Source: Rhodobacteraceae bacterium IMCC1909
Lineage (GTDB): Bacteria; Pseudomonadota; Alphaproteobacteria; Rhodobacterales; Rhodobacteraceae
NCBI GenBank assembly: GCA_030704425.1
Contig: JAPDHM010000002.1
Location: 930,001-994,000 of the forward strand
Reading direction: 5' to 3'
DNA: 64,000 nucleotides
Positions within the stretch are counted from its first letter, which is position 1. Every line of letters starts with the position of its first letter. This document shows, in pieces, positions 1 through 7,588 of this stretch. A program made the translations under genes and the position numbers. The notes under the pieces are model-generated. The model saw only the letters and a program-made list of their open reading frames with translations, searched no databases and was not told where the DNA came from.

Positions 1-1106
1 CCGAAGTTGCGCGCTGATTTCTTGAGATATTCAAAACGCGCAATATCATCATCCGGTCCCAAAAGACCCAAAAAATCCTTAAGCGCCCCAGGTCGTTGAG
101 GCAGACGCAAGATAAAATATTTCTTCACACCGGCATAGCGCTGGGCGCGCTCTTTCACCTCTGGCAATCTTTCAAAATCAAAATTGCCCCCCGATGACAC
201 ACAGACCACGGTTTTGCCTTTGATCTTGTCTTTTAGATCCTTCAGGGCGTCCAAAGCCAAAGCCCCCGCGGGCTCCAAAACAATGCCTTCTGTATTCAGC
301 ATATCCAAAATTGTGGTGCAAATTCGATCTTCGGGGATATCCAAAACATGATCCGCATCAATACCTTTTAACGCAGCAAAGGTATTCACGCCCATCTTGG
401 CCACCGCCGCCCCATCAACAAACGTATCCACCTGCGCCAGCGCAATAGGGGCGCCGGACTGAACCGCAGCGGCCAGGCTTTTACCCCCACTCGGCTCAAC
501 ATAAAAGATTTCAGTCTCAGGAGCGCGCTCTGACAACAAACGCCGCGCAGAAGAAGACAGACCTCCGCCGCCCACAGGCACCACAAAAACATCTGGAGAG
601 CGGCCCAATTGTTCGAGCATCTCATAGGTGACCGTCGCCTGCCCCTCAATCACATCGGGATCATCAAATGGCGACAGAAAATGCCCACCAACTTCCGCGC
701 AATAGGCTTGGCTGGCGCGAAGCGTGTCGTCAAAATAGTCACCCACCAATTGCACCTGCACCCACTCGCCCCCAAACAGTCGAGTCTTGCGAATTTTTTG
801 TTCCGGTGTGGTAACTGGCATAAAAATTACGCCTTTTTTCTGCAAATGCCTGCAAACATAGGCGACGCCCTGCGCGTGATTGCCGGCGCTGGCGCAGACG
901 AACACGTCTTTATCCGCCTGTTTGCCCATGGCATTAAATGCGCCGCGCAGTTTATAGGAGCGCACAGGCGATAGATCTTCTCGCTTCAGCCAAATATCCG
1001 CATCATAGACATTCGAAAGATGATCGTTGCGCTGGAGCGGTGTTGCAGGAAACAACTGGCGCATGCGCTCGGTGGCCTCAGCGGCTTGGTTGCTAAAATC
1101 TGTCAT
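1..1106 (-). CDS. ilvA: Threonine ammonia-lyase (partial, C-terminus off window)
   Basis: PLP enzyme that deaminates threonine to 2-oxobutanoate, the first step of isoleucine synthesis. The reverse strand reads without interruption from ATG at 1106 to the window edge (about 368 residues). Seen: PLP-lysine context SPVRSYKLRGAF with K52, the SAGNHAQG substrate loop near residue 90, and a glycine-rich phosphate-binding run GGGGLSSSAR near 185. From about residue 335 the text LPQRPGALKDFL resembles the start of an ACT-like regulatory domain, so this is probably the biosynthetic, isoleucine-regulated form rather than a catabolic one. It is transcribed divergently from argG. An 18-bp palindrome covers its start codon. 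The stop codon lies outside the window. Confidence 0.93.
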   Translation of the reverse strand, partial: MTDFSNQAAEATERMRQLFPATPLQRNDHLSNVYDADIWLKREDLSPVRSYKLRGAFNAMGKQADKDVFVCASAGNHAQGVAYVCRHLQKKGVIFMPVTTPEQKIRKTRLFGGEWVQVQLVGDYFDDTLRASQAYCAEVGGHFLSPFDDPDVIEGQATVTYEMLEQLGRSPDVFVVPVGGGGLSSSARRLLSERAPETEIFYVEPSGGKSLAAAVQSGAPIALAQVDTFVDGAAVAKMGVNTFAALKGIDADHVLDIPEDRICTTILDMLNTEGIVLEPAGALALDALKDLKDKIKGKTVVCVSSGGNFDFERLPEVKERAQRYAGVKKYFILRLPQRPGALKDFLGLLGPDDDIARFEYLKKSARNF

Positions 1107-1114
1107 GACAGATT
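1097..1114. promoter_or_regulatory. 18-bp perfect palindrome over the ilvA start codon
   Basis: AATCTGTCATGACAGATT is a perfect inverted repeat with no spacer. The central CAT is the reverse complement of the ilvA ATG. It lies in the ilvA/argG divergent region, 154 bases from the argG start. Such a site could be an operator for a dimeric regulator or simply a chance palindrome; nothing in the window identifies a cognate regulator. Confidence 0.4.
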
Positions 1115-1267
1115 AGTGGCTCAAACTGCGAAATTGCGCAAGTTATCTGGCCTGCGGCGGATTATGCAACGGGCTTTACAAAATTGCTCTGCACCAACTT
1201 GCCGTGCAAACAAAAACCATATACCTCCGCGCCGACCACACTTTGCCACATTTGGATTGGAAAACGC

Positions 1268-2485
1268 ATGTCAGCCCCTAAGAAAGTTATCCTGGCCTAT
1301 TCGGGCGGATTAGACACCTCGATCATCCTCAAATGGTTGCAGACCGAATATGGCTGCGAAGTGGTTACATTCACGGCAGATTTGGGTCAGGGTGAAGAGC
1401 TCGAACCCGCCCGCGCCAAAGCCGAACTGATGGGCGCCTCCTCAATCTATATCGAGGATGTGCGTGAAGAATTTGTCCGCGATTTTGTATTCCCTATGTT
1501 CCGAGCCAATGCGCTTTATGAAGGTCTGTACCTGCTGGGTACCTCCATTGCGCGCCCATTGATCTCCAAACGCCTGGTTGAGATTGCACAGCTCGAAGGG
1601 GCAGATGCTGTTGCCCATGGCGCGACCGGCAAAGGCAATGACCAAGTGCGGTTTGAGCTGGCCGCCTACGCATTGAACCCCGATATCAAAGTCATCGCCC
1701 CCTGGCGTGAATGGGATCTTTCAAGCCGTACCAAGCTGATCGATTTTGCCGAGAAAAACCAAATCCCAATCGCCAAAGACAAACGCGGCGAAGCGCCGTT
1801 TAGTGTTGATGCCAACCTGCTGCACACCTCTTCGGAAGGTAAGGTCTTGGAAGACCCGGCCAATGAGGCACCCGATTACGTCTATCAACGCACCGTCAAT
1901 CCTGAGGATGCACCCGACACGCCAGAATATGTTGAGATTGGCTTTCAAGCCGGGGATGCTGTCTCCATCAACGGCGTTGATATATCCCCCGCAACGATTT
2001 TGACCGAATTAAACCGGCTTGGCGGTCAACATGGTATCGGCCGGCTTGACTTGGTCGAGGGTCGCTTTGTGGGCATGAAGTCCCGAGGTATTTATGAAAC
2101 CCCTGGCGGCACATTGCTGCTGGAGGCACATCGCGCCATTGAATCCATCACCTTAGATCGCGGCGCGGCCCATCTCAAAGATGAATTGATGCCAAAATAT
2201 GCCGAGCTGATTTATAATGGCTTTTGGTTTAGCCCAGAGCGCGAAATGCTTCAGGCTTTGATTGATAAGTCCCAAGAGCATGTCACCGGAACTGTGCGTT
2301 TGAAGCTCTATAAAGGCTCCGCCCGCACCGTGGGCCGCTGGTCAGATTACAGCCTGTATTCTGAAGCGCATGTGACGTTTGAAGATGATGCGGGCGCCTA
2401 CGATCAAAAAGATGCTGCTGGCTTTATCCAGCTCAATGCCCTGCGCCTCAAGCTCTTGGCTGCGCGTAAAAATCGGATCCGCTGA
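1268..2485 (+). CDS. argG: Argininosuccinate synthase
   Basis: Joins citrulline and aspartate with ATP to give argininosuccinate in arginine synthesis. 405 residues, the usual family length. The start ATG at 1268 is chosen because the protein then begins [18 protein letters not shown], placing the ATP-binding SGGLDTS loop at residues 12-18 as in the family; an in-frame upstream extension to 1184 has no family similarity and is rejected. Further family signatures are [13 protein letters not shown] near residue 120 and the C-terminal [12 protein letters not shown]. It stands alone on the plus strand and converges with the sulfotransferase-like gene 17 bases downstream. Confidence 0.97.
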   Translation: MSAPKKVILAYSGGLDTSIILKWLQTEYGCEVVTFTADLGQGEELEPARAKAELMGASSIYIEDVREEFVRDFVFPMFRANALYEGLYLLGTSIARPLISKRLVEIAQLEGADAVAHGATGKGNDQVRFELAAYALNPDIKVIAPWREWDLSSRTKLIDFAEKNQIPIAKDKRGEAPFSVDANLLHTSSEGKVLEDPANEAPDYVYQRTVNPEDAPDTPEYVEIGFQAGDAVSINGVDISPATILTELNRLGGQHGIGRLDLVEGRFVGMKSRGIYETPGGTLLLEAHRAIESITLDRGAAHLKDELMPKYAELIYNGFWFSPEREMLQALIDKSQEHVTGTVRLKLYKGSARTVGRWSDYSLYSEAHVTFEDDAGAYDQKDAAGFIQLNALRLKLLAARKNRIR

Positions 2486-2502
2486 TCCAAGAGGGCAGGC
2501 GG

Positions 2503-3213
2503 TTATTTGGCAGCTTGCAGCTGCTCATAGATCGCCTGCGCTTGGTGCCAAAGCACGTCATAATCAGCGTCAACTCTTGGGGCGGGACCCGGTGCCGGTC
2601 CAAATCCAGTTGAGCGATGCACCGCGTCATACCAATGGGCCGCCCAAATACCATCCTGCGCCCGCGGCCCAGCAGACCAGCGTAACATCGCAGGGTCAAA
2701 AGCAATTTCTAGCCGCACGCACAGCTCCATAAGCGCTGATTTTGGATCGGCTAAAATATCATCGCTGTCGATCACAATTGGTCGCTGACCCAGCGCCACG
2801 CAATGATCAAAAATTGTCTTTTGTTGCACAAACCCGAGGTCGTATAGAGCCACATCCGCGCGCTTGCGGGCATAGCTGGCAATGACCCGCGCGGGATCAC
2901 GAATGAGAAACACATTGCGCTGATTTACCAGCAGATCCATCGGGAAATGGTCCAACATATGATGGGTCATGTGTTTTTGATACCAAATCGCTGCACCACC
3001 TGGCACAGGGCCGGACAGCTCGGCACTTACCTGCACAGGATCACAAGCCATACTTGCCATGATTTCAGCCCGCATCGGATGGTCCGCATTGGAATGATGA
3101 AGATAGGCGCCATAAAACGGCTCATCTACAACCCGCGTATCCGCCCGATTGCCAAAGGCATACATCATCGCCGTCGACAGGTTGCGCGGACCTGACCACA
3201 TGGCGATTTTCAT
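2503..3213 (-). CDS. Sulfotransferase-like P-loop protein
   Basis: 236 residues. The N-terminus MKIAMWSGPRNLSTAMMYAF has the form of the 5'-phosphosulfate-binding loop of PAPS-dependent sulfotransferases, and RDPARVIASYARKR near residue 105 matches the 3'-phosphate-binding RxPxxxxxS region. The protein is shorter than classical sulfotransferases, and its real substrate is unknown. Its ATG overlaps the stop of the upstream class IV aminotransferase by four bases, so the two are translationally coupled and probably act together. A role in sulfating or handling a product of the aminotransferase is inference only. Confidence 0.75.
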   Translation of the reverse strand: MKIAMWSGPRNLSTAMMYAFGNRADTRVVDEPFYGAYLHHSNADHPMRAEIMASMACDPVQVSAELSGPVPGGAAIWYQKHMTHHMLDHFPMDLLVNQRNVFLIRDPARVIASYARKRADVALYDLGFVQQKTIFDHCVALGQRPIVIDSDDILADPKSALMELCVRLEIAFDPAMLRWSAGPRAQDGIWAAHWYDAVHRSTGFGPAPGPAPRVDADYDVLWHQAQAIYEQLQAAK

Positions 3214-4118
3214 GCGCAGACCTGGGCGATGAGGTCCTGATACAACCCTCGAATACGGCGGGTGATTGGCCCCATGTCGCCGTCACCAATGCCGCGGCCA
3301 TCAATCTCGATCACAGGGGTTTGCGCACCGAAGGTTCCCGTCAGGAAGGCCTCCTGCGCGCCATAGGTATCCACCAAGCTGAAGTTGCGCTCAAAAACGG
3401 GGATGTCATGGGCGCGGCACAGATCAACGACCTTTTGCCGGGTGATGCCGTTCATGCAGTAATCTCCCGTGCTGGTCCAAACCGCACCATCACGCACAAT
3501 AAAAAAGTTGCACGCATTGGTGGTATTCACAAACCCATGCACGTCTAACATCAAAGCCTCATCCGCTCCGGCCTTTTGTGCCGCAATACAGGCCAAAATG
3601 CAGTTGAGTTTAGAATGCGAATTTAATTTTGGATCCTGCGTCATGGGCAGGCCCCGCATATGCGGTACTGTGGCGAGACGAATGCCACGGGGAAGGCTGG
3701 GCCTTGAATGTTCCATTATAATGGTAAATGTGGGGCCAGATTGTGACAGGTCTGGATGCTGAAACGGGTGGATCTTCACCCCGCGCGTGACCATAAGCCG
3801 AGCGTGCGCATCGCTCTGCATCCCATTGGCCGCTTGCGTGTCGCACAAGGCCTGCTCCACCCCGTTGCGATCCATACCAATATCAATATCCACGGCCTTC
3901 GCCGCCTCAAACAAACGGTTCAGATGTTCATCCATGAAGGCCCATGTGCCGTTATAAAGACGCAACCCCTCCCAAACCCCGTCCCCAAGCATAAACCCGC
4001 TGTCATATACGCTGACCAAGGCACGCTCTTTGGGCAGCAATTGCCCATTAAGATAAATCAAAATGTCTTCATTGCGGGCATCTTCCGCAGCTTGGTGAGT
4101 TGTTACATGATCTGTCAT
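3210..4118 (-). CDS. Class IV aminotransferase (branched-chain/D-amino acid type)
   Basis: 302-residue PLP enzyme of fold type IV, the group holding branched-chain aminotransferase, D-alanine aminotransferase and aminodeoxychorismate lyase. Seen: YDSGFMLGDGVWEGLRLYNG near residues 38-57 (the family's start-of-domain signature), the likely Schiff-base lysine K170 in SHSKLNCILA, the ADEALMLD segment near 185, and FLTGTFGAQTPV near 255. The sequence does not decide between amino donors. It leads a two-gene unit with the sulfotransferase-like gene. A canonical ilvE may exist elsewhere, so this should not be named ilvE without further evidence. Confidence 0.82.
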   Translation of the reverse strand: MTDHVTTHQAAEDARNEDILIYLNGQLLPKERALVSVYDSGFMLGDGVWEGLRLYNGTWAFMDEHLNRLFEAAKAVDIDIGMDRNGVEQALCDTQAANGMQSDAHARLMVTRGVKIHPFQHPDLSQSGPTFTIIMEHSRPSLPRGIRLATVPHMRGLPMTQDPKLNSHSKLNCILACIAAQKAGADEALMLDVHGFVNTTNACNFFIVRDGAVWTSTGDYCMNGITRQKVVDLCRAHDIPVFERNFSLVDTYGAQEAFLTGTFGAQTPVIEIDGRGIGDGDMGPITRRIRGLYQDLIAQVCA

Positions 4119-4207
4119 ATCTCAAGCCTAGGCTGAGAGGCATTTTAAGCCAAGAGGGAAAACTAACAAGGACGGGTGAAACACAACAAGAGGCTCAAGC
4201 CCATCAC

Positions 4208-5083
4208 TCAGGGGGCGAATTCTATCACCTCTTGCAGACTTGTAATAGCATCCGCTGTGTCGGATCGTGTAACCTTGAGGGCTGCGGCGCGGTTGGCACA
4301 GGTTAGGGCGGTTTGGGGGTCGTCTCCCAATGACAAACGCCCTATGAAATAGCCACAGAAAGTGTCGCCTGCTCCGGTGGAGTCCTCGGGAATGACAGGG
4401 AATCCAGCAACCTCAAACACCTGATCTGCTGAAAAATCATGATAGGCGGCACCTTTTGCGCCATAGGTGATGAGCATTCCATCGAGCCCAAGGCTGGCTA
4501 AACTGGAGATGCGCAGAGCCTGTTGGAGCGCTTTCACCTCATGTTCATTCGCACATAGGATATTCACAAATGGCAAAACCTCTGCCACAGCCTTCGCCTC
4601 GAAGGGTGCCGCTGAATAGACCACGCGCGCAGTTTGAGCGCGCGCCATTCGGGCAGCGTGGAGTTGATGCGCAGTTTCATTTTGCATCACCAGCCAACCC
4701 CCCGCACCGATCGGGGCCAACCATTGGGTGAGCTGCGCTTCACTCATCGCCGTATTGGCTCCAGAAAATAGGGTAATGGCGTTTTCACCATAAGCGGCCA
4801 CCGTGATGATGGCGTGGCCGGAAGCGCAGGACAGGCGGACAATTGAATCGCGTGCTACACCCAAAGCGACAAGCCGATCGAGCAGCCAATCCCCATCGCG
4901 GCCCACGGCTCCTAAATGCACCACATCCGCACCCGCTTGAAGCATAGCCACAGATTGATTGGCCCTCTTGCCGCCCAAGCCTTGATCCAAATCAGTCGCC
5001 GCAAGGGTCTCCCCAGGCGCCGGAATATGAGGCACCTGGTAGAAGTAATCGGCGTTGATGGAACCGAAATTATAGACCGTCAT
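4208..5083 (-). CDS. PfkB-family sugar kinase, ribokinase-like
   Basis: 291-residue PfkB kinase, most like ribokinase, which phosphorylates ribose at C5. Seen: N-terminal GSINADYFYQVPHIPAPGET, the sugar-binding GGKRANQSVA at about residues 37-46, and the C-terminal DSTGAGDTFCGYF with the catalytic Asp of GAGD. The usual first signature is GGKGANQA; the fourth-position Gly is Arg here, which may alter sugar specificity. Its ATG overlaps the maeB stop by four bases, so it is co-translated with malic enzyme. No transport genes for a pentose are adjacent, so the substrate stays open. Confidence 0.8.
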   Translation of the reverse strand: MTVYNFGSINADYFYQVPHIPAPGETLAATDLDQGLGGKRANQSVAMLQAGADVVHLGAVGRDGDWLLDRLVALGVARDSIVRLSCASGHAIITVAAYGENAITLFSGANTAMSEAQLTQWLAPIGAGGWLVMQNETAHQLHAARMARAQTARVVYSAAPFEAKAVAEVLPFVNILCANEHEVKALQQALRISSLASLGLDGMLITYGAKGAAYHDFSADQVFEVAGFPVIPEDSTGAGDTFCGYFIGRLSLGDDPQTALTCANRAAALKVTRSDTADAITSLQEVIEFAP

Positions 5084-7335
5084 CTGATATTGCAGGCGGC
5101 AATTGCCGCCATATTGAGGATGTCATTCACCGAAGACACGGTCGAGCAAATTTGAATTGGCTTATCGATGCCTGTCAAAATTGGACCGATGACAGTCGCA
5201 CCACCCATTTCCTGCATCAACTTCACTGAGATTGATGCCGAATGCCGCGCTGGAACCACCAAAACATTGGCCGGACCAGTTAGGCGGCTGAACGGGTATT
5301 TCTTCATCTCATTGACGTTGAGCGCCACATCCACAGCCATCTCGCCCTCAAATTCAAAATCAACCCCACGTTTCAACAAGACATCCGGAGCGATGCGCAT
5401 TTTTTCGGCGCGCTCTGAAATCGGATATCCAAAGGTCGAAAAACTTACAAAAGCCACCCGCGGATCCAAGCCCAAGGCCCGCGCCACGCCAGCACCACGT
5501 TCGGCAATATCGGCAAGGTCGTTTTCATCAGGCCATTCATGAACCAATGTGTCAGCGATCAAAATGATTTTGCCTTTTGACAAAATAGCCGTCACCCCGA
5601 CCGCACCATCATGTGGGCCCACATCATAAACATGGTTGATCAATTCCAAAACATGCGCTGACTTGCGTGTAACACCCGTCACCAAGCCGTCGCCATGTCC
5701 ATGCGCAAGCATCAAAGATCCAAAAACGTGACGATCCCGAGCAGCAAGACGATGCACATCGGTTGTGTCAAAACCTTTGCGTTGCAGGCGCTGATAGAGA
5801 TAGTTTTTGTAATCTTCCAAATGTTCTGTGTTGGCGGCATTCGCCACTTCCAGCTCACCGGCTGCATCACCCAGCCCCGCTGCCTCTAATCTTTGACGCA
5901 CATCACTTTCCCGACCCACGACAATTGATTTTCCAAAACCCTGGCGTTGATACAAAACAGCGGCGCGCAAGACCCGCTCATCATCACCTTCGGCAAAGAT
6001 AATCCGAGCCTGCGACGACCGTGCGCGCGCATTGATGCCACGCAAAATGCTCGCGGTGGGATCCATGCGGGTTTTCAAAGACAGCTCATAGCCATCCATA
6101 TCCACAATCGGCCGGCGGGCGGCGCCTGTGTCCATACCTGCGCGCGCAACTGCGGGAGGAATGCGGTATATCAAACGTGGATCAAAGGGGGTTGGGATGA
6201 TGTAATCTCGGCCAAAACTCAACTTCGTGCCATAGGCCAAAGCCACCTCATCGGGCACCTCTTCACGCGCTAAATCCGCAAGCGCACGCGCACAAGCAAT
6301 CTTCATTTCGTCATTAATCGCTCTGGCGTGAATATCTAATGCACCACGGAACAAATACGGGAAACCCAATACATTATTGACCTGATTGGGATAATCCGAC
6401 CGCCCTGTGGCCACGATCGCATCTGGACGCACGGCATGCGCCTCTTCGGGTGTGATCTCAGGGTCTGGATTTGCCATGGCAAAAATCACCGGATCAGGGG
6501 CCATGCTTTCCACCATTGCTGGAGTCACGGCGCCTTTGACGGAAACACCCAAAAACACATCTGCGCCCGCCATAGCGTCATCCAAACTGCGCAACTCTGT
6601 TGAAATAGCATGGGCAGACTTCCATTGGTTCATACCCTCAGTACGTCCCTGATAAATCACGCCCTTAGTGTCGCACACAATGCAATTGTTATGTTTGGCG
6701 CCCATAGATTTTAAAAGTTCAATACAGGCAATGCCAGCAGCACCGGCACCATTCAAAACAATTTTCACATCCTGAATTTTCTTGCCAGACAGGTGCAAGG
6801 CATTGATCAGACCTGCCGCGCAGATCACGGCCGTGCCGTGTTGGTCATCATGAAACACCGGAATATCCATGACCTCTTTCAAGGCTTGCTCGATGATAAA
6901 ACACTCCGGTGCCTTAATGTCTTCGAGGTTGATGCCGCCAAAGGTCGGACCCATGAGCTTCACAGCATTGATAAATGCTTCGGGGTTTTCGGTGTCCAGC
7001 TCAATATCGATAGAGTTCACATCTGCAAAGCGCTTAAACAAAACCGCCTTGCCTTCCATGACCGGCTTGGAACCCAAAGCCCCAAGATTGCCAAGACCCA
7101 AAACCGCTGTTCCGTTCGAAATCACCGCCACAAGGTTGCCCTTGTTGGTATAGTCATAGGCCAATTCAGGATTATCGGCGATGGCCAAACAGGGCACGGC
7201 AACACCTGGCGAATAGGCCAAGGAAAGATCACGCTGTGTTGTCATTGGCACAGAAGCGGTTATCTCAAACTTACCAGGCGTCGGTTCCAGGTGGTAGGCC
7301 AGCGCATCAGCGTCTGTGACTTTGTTATTGGGCAT
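5080..7335 (-). CDS. maeB: NADP-dependent malic enzyme with phosphotransacetylase-like domain
   Basis: Oxidatively decarboxylates malate to pyruvate, linking the TCA cycle to gluconeogenesis and NADPH supply. 751 residues: malic enzyme domains in roughly 1-430 (SLAYSPGVAVPC, TNKGNLVAVISNGTAVLGLG, the HDDQHGTA motif and the GAGAAGIA dinucleotide-binding loop), then a phosphotransacetylase-like module in about 430-751 (ARIIFAEGDDERVLRAA, SKGKIILIADT, RLTGPANVLVVPA). This long two-domain form is typical of proteobacterial MaeB; the PTA part is usually regulatory and binds acetyl-CoA. Ribosome site GGAG lies just before the ATG. A clean palindrome at 7356-7373 sits in its promoter region. Confidence 0.96.
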   Translation of the reverse strand: MPNNKVTDADALAYHLEPTPGKFEITASVPMTTQRDLSLAYSPGVAVPCLAIADNPELAYDYTNKGNLVAVISNGTAVLGLGNLGALGSKPVMEGKAVLFKRFADVNSIDIELDTENPEAFINAVKLMGPTFGGINLEDIKAPECFIIEQALKEVMDIPVFHDDQHGTAVICAAGLINALHLSGKKIQDVKIVLNGAGAAGIACIELLKSMGAKHNNCIVCDTKGVIYQGRTEGMNQWKSAHAISTELRSLDDAMAGADVFLGVSVKGAVTPAMVESMAPDPVIFAMANPDPEITPEEAHAVRPDAIVATGRSDYPNQVNNVLGFPYLFRGALDIHARAINDEMKIACARALADLAREEVPDEVALAYGTKLSFGRDYIIPTPFDPRLIYRIPPAVARAGMDTGAARRPIVDMDGYELSLKTRMDPTASILRGINARARSSQARIIFAEGDDERVLRAAVLYQRQGFGKSIVVGRESDVRQRLEAAGLGDAAGELEVANAANTEHLEDYKNYLYQRLQRKGFDTTDVHRLAARDRHVFGSLMLAHGHGDGLVTGVTRKSAHVLELINHVYDVGPHDGAVGVTAILSKGKIILIADTLVHEWPDENDLADIAERGAGVARALGLDPRVAFVSFSTFGYPISERAEKMRIAPDVLLKRGVDFEFEGEMAVDVALNVNEMKKYPFSRLTGPANVLVVPARHSASISVKLMQEMGGATVIGPILTGIDKPIQICSTVSSVNDILNMAAIAACNIR

Positions 7336-7355
7336 TGCAACACTCCGTTTAGAAT

Positions 7356-7373
7356 TAGTTTAATGTTAAACTA
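7356..7373. promoter_or_regulatory. Palindromic operator candidate upstream of maeB
   Basis: TAGTTTAATGTTAAACTA: 8-bp perfect arms around a TG centre, 20 bases upstream of the maeB start codon. Its size and AT-rich arms resemble operators of small winged-helix dimers such as MarR-type regulators, but no regulator gene is adjacent, so the binder is unknown. It lies in the 253-base gap shared with the divergent mutS. Confidence 0.45.
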
Positions 7374-7588
7374 TCTGTTTTTATGGTGCAATTCAATTTT
7401 AGCAGAGCCCCTATATTGAGGATCTGCGCCGTCTAGGCCTTGAGCCAATGCCCATCGACCCTGCGCCACCGTCGCGTCAGAATGAACCACCGCCAACCAG
7501 AGGTCAAACCAATTCAAAATCCGTCCCGATGATCGCTTTCTTTCGTCGCCGGTTTTGCCTAATACTTGCCACAAATGGAGATCAATCT

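Noticed and set aside
1118-1144. Imperfect dyad with TTGCGCAA in the ilvA/argG gap
   Set aside because: The arms are offset by one base and only partly pair; not distinct enough to call an operator.
1184-1267. Upstream extension of argG
   Set aside because: The 28 extra residues have no similarity to argininosuccinate synthases; the ATG at 1268 fits the family start.
6793-7419. A 208-codon plus-strand frame over the maeB 5' end
   Set aside because: Antisense to conserved malic enzyme sequence; no ribosome site or domain.
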